Below are positions 57,751 through 64,000 of a stretch of DNA of 64,000 bases, one piece after another; the first letter of the stretch is position 1; each line of letters starts with the position of its first letter. Origin of the DNA: an uncultured Bacteroidota bacterium. Lineage in GTDB: Bacteria > Bacteroidota > Bacteroidia > UKL13-3. The stretch spans positions 1-64,000 of the forward strand of contig CAISCU010000041.1 of the NCBI GenBank assembly GCA_903883965.1. The letters are read 5' to 3'. The notes beneath the pieces are model-generated. The model had not been told where the DNA came from. It did no database searches and worked only from the letters and a program-made list of their open reading frames with translations. Made by a program: the position numbers and the translations under genes.

Positions 57751-57787
57751 AAAAAAAACGGATAGTAAACTATTTACTATCCGTTTT
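57751..57787 (-). terminator. Terminator of secDF
   Basis: AAAACGGATAGTAAA (57755-57769) is perfectly complementary to TTTACTATCCGTTTT (57773-57787). On the minus strand a T-run follows (plus A-run 57751-57758). Confidence 0.92.
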
Positions 57788-57806
57788 AAAGAGATTGATG
57801 AATTGG

Positions 57807-60776
57807 TTATTTCTTCTTTTTATCGAAGTCAATTACAATTGGAGTAGCAATACAAATTGAAGAATAGGTACCAATTACAATTCCAATTAACAGTGCAAAA
57901 GAAAATCCTCTAATGGTATCTCCACCAAAAACAAAAATGGCCAATAATACAAAGAAGATGGTCAATGAAGTATTGATGGTTCTGCTCAATGTGCTATTTA
58001 AAGCATAATTGATAACTGAATTTCTTTCTGCTGGATCCAAATCAGATTTATTGCGCTCATTTAAGTATTCTCTGATTCTATCAAAAACAACCACTGTATC
58101 GGTCATTGAATAACCCATTACAGTTAGAATTGCAGCTATGAAATCTTGGTTAATTTCAAGTGAGAATGGCATTACATTTTCAAAAATCACATACACACTC
58201 AATACAACCAATACGTCATGAATCAAAGCCGCTACCGCGCCCAATCCATATTGCCATTTTTTGAAACGAATCAAAATGTATACGAACATTAACAAGCAAG
58301 AGAACAAAATAGCATAAAATGCTTTAATGGTTATATCTGCTGAAACTGTTTCACCTACTTTGTTAGAACTGATGATTTCGTATTTCACATTGGTTTGATC
58401 TAAACCTGCTTTCAAAGCAGTTTCAACTTTTTGTTCAGCGTCTTCACCTTGGTCTTCAATTAAGTATGAAGTGGTAATTTTTTGGTTGAAATCATTGCCA
58501 TAAGTTTTCACATCAGGTGATTCACCAAAACTTGTTCTCAAGGTTGATTTTAAGTCTTCAGTAGACATTGGTTTTTCAAATCTAACCACATACATACGAC
58601 CTCCTTTGAAGTCAATACCCAAATGGAAACCATTGTTAATAAAGAAAAATACTACACCCACCAAAATGATGGTTCCAGAGAACATGTAATAACGCATTCT
58701 TGAACCTACGAAATTGATGTTGATATTTTTGAAAGTATGTTCAGTTGATTTGGTCCAGAAATGGATGACTTTGTTTTTGTCTAACAAGAATTCAAAAATA
58801 ATACGACTCAAGAAAATGGCACTAAACATTGATGAGAAAATACCTATGATCAATGTAGTTGCAAATCCTTGAATAGGACCTGTTCCAAATATGTAAAGAA
58901 TGATACCCAATAATAAGGTAGTTAAGTTTGAATCTAAGATAGATGACATGGCATGTCTGTATCCTTCTGAAATGCCGTTCTTCACGCTTCTAGCTTCGTG
59001 GTGTAATTCTTCACGAATACGTTCAAAGATTAAGATGTTGGCATCTACCGACATACCAATGGTAAGTACGATACCGGCAATACCAGGTAATGTCAATACT
59101 GCACCTAAAGAGGTCAATACACCAATTACAAAAAATACGTTTGCAAATAAAGCTAAATCTGCAACCCAACCCGCTGTGCTGTAATAAAAGCCCATGAACA
59201 ACAAAATAGCTAATAATGCAATCACAAAAGAAATAAATCCTGAAGTAATTGCTTCTTGACCCAATGTTGGACCAACAATGGCTTCACCCACAATACGAGT
59301 AGGAGCTGGCAATTTACCGCTCTTTAAAATATTGGCTAAGTCACCTGCTTCTTCACTGGTATAACTTCCTGTGATAGAAGAACGGCCATTAGGAATTTCA
59401 CCTTGAACATTTGGAGAAGAGTAAACAACATCGTCTAACACAATAGCAATGCAATGGTTTACATTGTTTCTGGTTAAGTTTTTCCAAATTTTAGCACCTT
59501 CACCATTCATGGTCATGGTTACTTCAACATTTCCAGTTGGGCTTACATCTCTTTTGGCATCCGTAATTTTTTCGCCAGTTAAAGAAGCAGCACCATCTCT
59601 GTCTGTTTTAAGAGCATGTAAAATAACACCTTCTTGGTTTTCGCCAAATCCTTTGTATTCCCATGCAAATTTGATGTTGGCAGGCAAAGCCGCTTTTACT
59701 TCTGGTCTGTTCAATAATGCGTTGATTTTTGAAGTATCTTTGATCATGGCTGTACCACAACTTGAACCTCTTGTAGCCAAAACACCTTTGTCATCAGCCA
59801 TTGGACGTAAGTATGCAAACAATGGATTTTCTTTTGCAAATTCTTCAAAAGATTTTTGAGCATTTTGAGTAGAGTCTTTCTTAGTTGAATCTGCTTTTGC
59901 TTGAGCCGGTTTTCCACCTAAATCAGCCAATGCACTTTTGCTTGTGTCTGCAGCAACTGCTTGAGTTGAATCTGTTTCAACTTTTAAAGTGCCTGCAGCT
60001 GTGCTCTTTTTAAGAATATCGTTGATTTGACTCAAATATTTGTAAGCTTCAGGATTGTCAAAAGTTTGGAAGAACTCCAATTTGGCAGAACCTTGAAGGA
60101 GCTTTCTTACCCTTGCAGGATTATCTACACCTGGTAATTCTACCAATATTCTACCACTTCCTTCTAATTTTTGAATGTTAGGTTGTGTTACTCCAAATTT
60201 ATCGATACGTGCTCTTAAAATTTGGAAAGAACGGTCAATGGCTTGGTTGGCTTCTTCGTGGATATAGGCCAATACCTCTTCATTGGTTGAATTCAATTTG
60301 ATTTTTTCGCGATTGGTAGGGTTTGCGAAAATTGGAGACAACTTTGCATTGGGAGCAACTTCATTAAAAGCCTCTCCAAACAATGTTACATAGTCTTTTT
60401 GACTTGTTTTCATTGCCTCACTTGCTTGTGCAATTGCTTTGTTGAAATTAGGATCAGGATTGTTGTTAGACAAACCTCTTACCAAATCAGCAAGTGAAAC
60501 TTCTAAGGTAACGTTCATACCACCTTGTAAGTCCAAACCTAAATTCAATTCACGCTCTTTGCATTGCAAATAGGTGTATTTTTTAATTCCCAAGAAATTG
60601 TAAACCGGTGATCTTGAAACTGAGTCCAAGTAGCTGCGGTACATGTCTGGATTGCCATTTGCGAATTCTGTGGCATCATTTTCGATTTGTTTTGTTTTCC
60701 AGGTGAAAGACAATTGGAAAATGCTGACCAACACTAATGCGATCGCAAAAAATTTAACTGCTCCTTTACTTTTCAT
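57807..60776 (-). CDS. secDF: Fused protein translocase subunit SecDF
   Basis: Protein of 989 aa in which SecD and SecF are one chain, expected to span the inner membrane 12 times. The SecD half has GLDLQGGMNVTLEVSL near 75, the periplasmic P1 head, and the membrane phrase VLTIGMSVDANILIFERIREE (about 560-580). The SecF half has GIDFKGGRMYVVRFE and MTDTVVVFDRIREYL. SecDF pulls exported chains through SecYEG using the proton gradient. An unusual low-complexity linker rich in Ala, Asp, Ser, Thr and Lys sits in the periplasmic region at about 255-312. Own promoter and terminator. Confidence 0.97.
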   Translation of the reverse strand: MKSKGAVKFFAIALVLVSIFQLSFTWKTKQIENDATEFANGNPDMYRSYLDSVSRSPVYNFLGIKKYTYLQCKERELNLGLDLQGGMNVTLEVSLADLVRGLSNNNPDPNFNKAIAQASEAMKTSQKDYVTLFGEAFNEVAPNAKLSPIFANPTNREKIKLNSTNEEVLAYIHEEANQAIDRSFQILRARIDKFGVTQPNIQKLEGSGRILVELPGVDNPARVRKLLQGSAKLEFFQTFDNPEAYKYLSQINDILKKSTAAGTLKVETDSTQAVAADTSKSALADLGGKPAQAKADSTKKDSTQNAQKSFEEFAKENPLFAYLRPMADDKGVLATRGSSCGTAMIKDTSKINALLNRPEVKAALPANIKFAWEYKGFGENQEGVILHALKTDRDGAASLTGEKITDAKRDVSPTGNVEVTMTMNGEGAKIWKNLTRNNVNHCIAIVLDDVVYSSPNVQGEIPNGRSSITGSYTSEEAGDLANILKSGKLPAPTRIVGEAIVGPTLGQEAITSGFISFVIALLAILLFMGFYYSTAGWVADLALFANVFFVIGVLTSLGAVLTLPGIAGIVLTIGMSVDANILIFERIREELHHEARSVKNGISEGYRHAMSSILDSNLTTLLLGIILYIFGTGPIQGFATTLIIGIFSSMFSAIFLSRIIFEFLLDKNKVIHFWTKSTEHTFKNININFVGSRMRYYMFSGTIILVGVVFFFINNGFHLGIDFKGGRMYVVRFEKPMSTEDLKSTLRTSFGESPDVKTYGNDFNQKITTSYLIEDQGEDAEQKVETALKAGLDQTNVKYEIISSNKVGETVSADITIKAFYAILFSCLLMFVYILIRFKKWQYGLGAVAALIHDVLVVLSVYVIFENVMPFSLEINQDFIAAILTVMGYSMTDTVVVFDRIREYLNERNKSDLDPAERNSVINYALNSTLSRTINTSLTIFFVLLAIFVFGGDTIRGFSFALLIGIVIGTYSSICIATPIVIDFDKKKK

Positions 60777-60818
60777 TTTATGTAACTATATAATTATCTC
60801 AATTTATTCTAAGGTTGG

Positions 60819-60850
60819 CAAATATAGGTCAGGACTTCAGGAAAAGCAAA
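60819..60850 (-). promoter_or_regulatory. Predicted promoter of secDF
   Basis: Minus strand: TTTG (60850-60847), 20 bp, TATATTTG (60826-60819). Predicted start near 60813, leader about 37 nt. Confidence 0.75.
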
Positions 60851-61007
60851 AAAGGTTTATTATACTGATAATCTTACACTTGAGCCCAAATTGCATACTT
60901 TTATGGATTCAAAGACCAAATAATATACAAACTGTGGGTAATTGAACCGCACACAACAATCAATCGAGACTTAGTTTCGTTTAGAGTTAAAAGTAAGCAA
61001 AAACAAT

Positions 61008-61631
61008 ATGGAACAACAGTCAGGATTGAATTTGATTGAATTGATTATGAAAGGTGGAATCATTATGATTCCAATTGGTTTTTTATCAATAGTGAGTATT
61101 TATTTTATCATAGAAAGATGGGTGTTTATTCACCAAGCATTTAAAATAGAAGCCAACTTTCTTGCCAATTTAAAAGATTTACTAGGCAAAGGAGATATCA
61201 AAGCAGCCAAGGCTTATTGCCAACGTTTAAACACCCCTATTTCAAGGGTAATTGAAAAAGGAGTCAACCGCATTGGTAAACCCATCAAAGACATTGAAAG
61301 TGCGATGGAAAGTGTTGCCGGAATTGAAAATGACAAATTAGAGAAAAACTTAGGATTCTTAGGTCTAACTTCTGGCATTGCGCCCATGTTAGGTTTTATT
61401 GGAACCATTTCAGGAATCATTAAAATATTTTATAATATTTCTGTGAGCGATAACATAAGTATTGGAATTATTGCAGGTGGTTTGTACGAAAAAATGATTA
61501 CTTCTGGAGCAGGTTTAATTGTAGGTGTAATTGCCTATGCTGGATACCATTTGTTGAATACAAGAATTGACAGGTTCAACAACAAACTACAAGAAACTGC
61601 CATGGAATTTATTGACATTCTTGAAAGCTAA
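61008..61631 (+). CDS. exbB: ExbB/TolQ-type proton channel protein
   Basis: Protein of 207 aa. Three membrane helices: about 12-34 (GGIIMIPIGFLSIVSIYFI), about 120-145 (LGFLGLTSGIAPMLGFIGTISGII) and about 155-185 (GIIAGGLYEKMITSGAGLIVGVIAYAGYHLL). LGFIGTISGI and the GLYEKMxTxxxG phrase with the conserved Thr are typical. It would energise TonB-dependent uptake (two receptors in this window) or act as TolQ. exbD follows 8 bp later; no tonB gene follows. Confidence 0.94.
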   Translation: MEQQSGLNLIELIMKGGIIMIPIGFLSIVSIYFIIERWVFIHQAFKIEANFLANLKDLLGKGDIKAAKAYCQRLNTPISRVIEKGVNRIGKPIKDIESAMESVAGIENDKLEKNLGFLGLTSGIAPMLGFIGTISGIIKIFYNISVSDNISIGIIAGGLYEKMITSGAGLIVGVIAYAGYHLLNTRIDRFNNKLQETAMEFIDILES

Positions 61632-61639
61632 GCGCAACA

Positions 61640-62038
61640 ATGAATTTCAGACGCAAAAAAAGATTCGAAGCTGAGGTAGCAACCTCATCCCTGAACGACA
61701 TCATGTTTTTCTTGTTGTTGTTTTTTTTAATCATCTCAACTGTAGCCAATCCCAGTGTGATCAAGGTATTGTTGCCAAAAGCAAATAACAACCAAACCTT
61801 GAATAAAAAACAAGTGACGCTTACCATCAATAAAAGCAAAGAATATTACTTGAACGACAAACTCATTGTGCCTGCTGATTTAGAAGCAAGTATCAAAAGA
61901 GAAACAACTGGGGTTGCTGACCCAACTATTGTATTGAGGATGGATGCCGAATTAACCATTCAAGACTTGGTTGATATTTTAGCTACCGGAACCAAACTCA
62001 AAGTGAGGGTTGTGATGGCAACTCAAGCCATCAACTAA
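61640..62038 (+). CDS. exbD: ExbD/TolR-type protein
   Basis: Protein of 132 aa. One membrane helix at about 19-38, with the pore Asp in SSLNDIMFFLLLFFLIIS (D20). The periplasmic domain (LNKKQVTLTINKSKEYYLNDK...TIVLRMDAELTIQDLVDIL) has the ExbD/TolR fold. It stops where the convergent udk gene begins (0-bp gap), so the operon has only two genes and TonB must be encoded elsewhere. Confidence 0.94.
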   Translation: MNFRRKKRFEAEVATSSLNDIMFFLLLFFLIISTVANPSVIKVLLPKANNNQTLNKKQVTLTINKSKEYYLNDKLIVPADLEASIKRETTGVADPTIVLRMDAELTIQDLVDILATGTKLKVRVVMATQAIN

Positions 62039-62671
62039 TTATTGTTGATTCAACACAGAACGCAAATGATCTGAAACTACTTTCAGACTTTGGTTAAAAT
62101 GTACGTTGTTATTGACAATTAAATCTGCCTGAGCCATAAAAGGCAATAAATATTTTCTGTAAGATGGTACGACATGGTTTTTCCATTGATACAACACAAA
62201 ATCCTCATCAATATTTCTTTCAGCTACATCGCGTTTGAGCCTTCTGTTAAAAGCAATTTCCTCGTCTGCATTGATAAATATTTTGAGATCAAACTGCTCT
62301 AATATTTCTTGTTGGTAAAAAATAAACAAGCCTTCACAAACAATTATTTTAGCGGGTTCAAAGCGCAATTTTTTAGGCTGCACATTGGTATGTTGAAACA
62401 GATACTCTTCTATTTCAACAGATTCACCTTTTTTTAGTTTAGCAATATCTGTTGCAAACAAATGTAAATCGATGCATTCAGGAAGGTCAAAATTGATATG
62501 ACCATTTTCATCCTTTTGGTGCTGGTATGCTCTTTTGTAATAGTTGTCCTGAGAAATGATACAAACCTCATTTGAGCCAAATTGTTGCCTCAAAGAGTTC
62601 AGAAAATGCGTTTTACCACTTGCACTGCCGCCGGTAATACCTATTAAATAAGGAGGATTTGCTGTATTCAT
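62039..62671 (-). CDS. udk: Uridine kinase
   Basis: Protein of 210 aa of pyrimidine salvage. P-loop GITGGSASGKTHFL at about 12-25. The nucleoside-binding phrase is ISQDNYYKRAYQHQKDENGHINFDLPECID, close to the family's SxDxFYK...NFDHPxAxD. R-rich lid R-R-L-K-R-D-V-AERN at about 152-161. It phosphorylates uridine and cytidine with NTP. Convergent with exbD. Confidence 0.95.
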   Translation of the reverse strand: MNTANPPYLIGITGGSASGKTHFLNSLRQQFGSNEVCIISQDNYYKRAYQHQKDENGHINFDLPECIDLHLFATDIAKLKKGESVEIEEYLFQHTNVQPKKLRFEPAKIIVCEGLFIFYQQEILEQFDLKIFINADEEIAFNRRLKRDVAERNIDEDFVLYQWKNHVVPSYRKYLLPFMAQADLIVNNNVHFNQSLKVVSDHLRSVLNQQ

Positions 62672-62898
62672 TTCTGATGTGTTTGTACAAAAAAACGAAT
62701 TTCAATTGAATTATTCTCCTATAAACTCAGCGAATGTGCACAGACTCTACTTTGACGAAAGGCATAAAAATGAGCCAAGCCTAGCGCATATTTATTAATT
62801 TTACGTTATCATTAAATTTTATTTATCTGATTTTCTGTTAATTAAAAATACTTAGGAAACTATTGCAACACAAAAAGTTTCCATTCTTGTTTAAAAAC

Positions 62899-62906
62899 TA
62901 CCTTTG
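62899..62906 (+). promoter_or_regulatory. -7 box of the TetR-TolC operon
   Basis: TACCTTTG, a perfect TAnnTTTG, 19 nt before ATG 62918. Predicted start near 62912, leader about 6 nt. The -33 element is imperfect (TTTC at 62878). Such a short leader leaves no room for a Shine-Dalgarno site. Confidence 0.6.
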
Positions 62907-62917
62907 CGGCACCAAAA

Positions 62918-63544
62918 ATGGAGGAAGATTTAAAATTAAAAATTATCAATGGGGCAACCCTGTTGTTTTTGAAGTTCGGCTTCAAAAGCATTACCATGGA
63001 TGATATTGTTCGAGAATTGGGTATTTCTAAAAAAACCCTCTACTTATATTTTTCGGACAAAAACGAACTGGTGCTCAAATGCATAGAAAAGCATCTTCGT
63101 GACGAGAAAAACGCTTGCAACCAAATTGGAAATCAAGAGCTAAACCCTGTTTCGTTTTTGATACAAATAACTGAAAACCTTTCAGACAAAAAGAAACAAA
63201 TCAACCAAAGCATTTTGTTTGATCTAAAAAAGTATTTCAAAGATGCTTGGGAATTGCTCAATCAATTCAGGAAAGAATTTATTTACAATCAAATGATGGA
63301 AAACCTCAAAAGAGGTAAAACGGAAGCTTATTATAAAGCAGATATCAATGAAAATTTAATCGCTAAATTCTACATACATCTGATTGATTTTATGGTGAAC
63401 CCCGACAATGACCAAGACAGCCAGCTTTCAATCAAAGACATCCATTTTGAAATGATGAAATACCATATCAGAGGTATTTGTACAGATAAGGGAATAAAAA
63501 TCTTCAATAAATATTTAGAAAAACTAGACACGCAAAAAATATGA
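62918..63544 (+). CDS. TetR/AcrR-family transcriptional regulator
   Basis: Protein of 208 aa. The N-terminal helix-turn-helix spans about 24-46: ITMDDIVRELGISKKTLYLYFSDKNEL, the canonical TetR wording. The C-terminal ligand domain is helical and diverged. Its stop overlaps the start of a TolC gene (ATGA at 63541-63544), so it very likely controls its own efflux operon. The operator is not evident as a palindrome upstream. Confidence 0.94.
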   Translation: MEEDLKLKIINGATLLFLKFGFKSITMDDIVRELGISKKTLYLYFSDKNELVLKCIEKHLRDEKNACNQIGNQELNPVSFLIQITENLSDKKKQINQSILFDLKKYFKDAWELLNQFRKEFIYNQMMENLKRGKTEAYYKADINENLIAKFYIHLIDFMVNPDNDQDSQLSIKDIHFEMMKYHIRGICTDKGIKIFNKYLEKLDTQKI

Positions 63545-64000
63545 AAATCAAGTTAATTGGAAGCATGCTCCTATCGCTTTTGATTTTGTTTGTAAATGCA
63601 CAACAAACCGAAATCAAAAAAATGAGTTTGCAAGATGCCATCGCATTTGCCAAAAAAAACAACAACCAGTTAAAAAATGCAAAACTGGATGAACTCATTG
63701 CCAGAAAAAAAGTAAATGAAATATTGGCCATGGGACTGCCTCAAATTTCAGGCAAATTAGATTACATGCATTATTTCACCATCCCAACAACAGCCTTACC
63801 TGATTTTATTAGCCCAGTTGTATTTGGCAATTTATTGAGATACGGGTTGATCCCAGGAACAACTACACCTCCAGGTGCTGCTATTGTACCTGCTCAATTT
63901 GGTGTAAAAAACAATTTAACGGCCAGTGCAACTGCCTCTCAATTGATTTTTGATGGTGGCTTTTTAATGGGTGTTAAAGCATCTAATTCGTTTGTAAAAT
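63541..64000 (+). CDS. TolC-family outer-membrane efflux protein (partial, runs off window)
   Basis: Starts ATG 63541, overlapping the TetR stop by 4 bp, and remains open to the window edge (153 codons). Signal peptide about 1-20 (LLSLLILFVNAQ), then MSLQDAIAFAKKNNNQLKNAKLDELIARKKVNE, the repeated helical start of TolC-type proteins, and GLPQISGKLDYMHYF. The middle has GxxxP/A/G-rich TTTPPGAAIVPAQFG, then ASQLIFDGGF, which is the Q-L-x-F-D-G-G strand. It would form the outer-membrane channel of a tripartite efflux pump whose periplasmic and inner-membrane genes are expected downstream. Confidence 0.92.
   Translation, partial: MKIKLIGSMLLSLLILFVNAQQTEIKKMSLQDAIAFAKKNNNQLKNAKLDELIARKKVNEILAMGLPQISGKLDYMHYFTIPTTALPDFISPVVFGNLLRYGLIPGTTTPPGAAIVPAQFGVKNNLTASATASQLIFDGGFLMGVKASNSFVK

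Noticed and set aside
62672..62917. Small RNA or extra gene between udk and the TetR gene
   Set aside because: Only the TetR promoter box is supported; no frame, hairpin-plus-T-run or conserved RNA motif was seen.

Overview
The window is chromosomal DNA of an AT-rich member of the Bacteroidota, probably from the Chitinophagales/Sphingobacteriales/Flavobacteriales side of the phylum. Three things point there. Two very large secreted proteins end in a type IX secretion (T9SS) type-A sorting domain. There are two TonB-dependent receptors with N-terminal carboxypeptidase-regulatory-like domains, a fused SecDF, a BT_3928-type DoxX protein and the Bacteroidetes-type GlmU-like enzyme. Many genes are preceded by the Bacteroidota promoter (TTTG, about 19 bp, TAnnTTTG). 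The 4.5S/SRP RNA gene at 8.24 kb gives an internal calibration of that promoter: its predicted start lies 13 nt after the first T of the TAnnTTTG box.

Region by region. 1-2.7 kb is an accessory island: three different toxin-antitoxin modules (MntA-HepT; an antitoxin with a broken PIN toxin; RHH-MazF), each preceded by full or permuted pieces of a ~135-bp direct repeat. 2.8-6.5 kb is housekeeping (rpsO, pnp, gpsA). 6.5-35.7 kb is mostly minus-strand: acyl-CoA carboxylase, SRP RNA (plus), a TonB receptor, rpe, atpC-atpD, a thioesterase, tRNA-Arg(CCG), a 3318-aa T9SS beta-helix/PKD giant, an OstA-like protein, tilS (plus), a 1400-aa T9SS protein, a MauG/MbnH-like di-heme peroxidase with an MbnP-like lipoprotein, yajQ (plus), cdaA and folP. 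From 35.7 to 47.5 kb nearly all genes are plus: DUF1599, DoxX-like, aroK, hup, rpmE2, GlmU-like, tpiA, a 1465-aa unknown exported protein, plsY, clpS and a CoA-transferase A subunit; a PyrR-like gene is on minus. 47.5-50.8 kb is a minus-strand envelope operon: His/Cys-rich small protein, TonB receptor, lipoprotein. 50.9-56.6 kb is plus: hutU, prmA, an SRPBCC/GyrI-like protein, pepP and a HAD phosphatase. 56.7-60.8 kb holds ompA and secDF on minus. The end holds exbB-exbD, udk (minus), and a TetR-TolC operon that runs off the window.

How the parts connect. Most genes are core metabolism, translation and envelope biogenesis. Envelope traffic is the dominant theme: Sec export (SRP RNA, SecDF), energised outer-membrane uptake (ExbB/ExbD with two TonB receptors), T9SS cargo, OmpA and TolC. 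The strongest candidates for unusual biology are the repeat/toxin-antitoxin island at the left edge, the MbnP-MbnH-like pair, the module-inside-module architecture of the 3318-aa protein, and a recurring arrangement in which the promoter box is so close to the ATG that the mRNA should be leaderless. The only stretch above 300 bases without a gene is 1-342, which is filled by two repeat units and a promoter.
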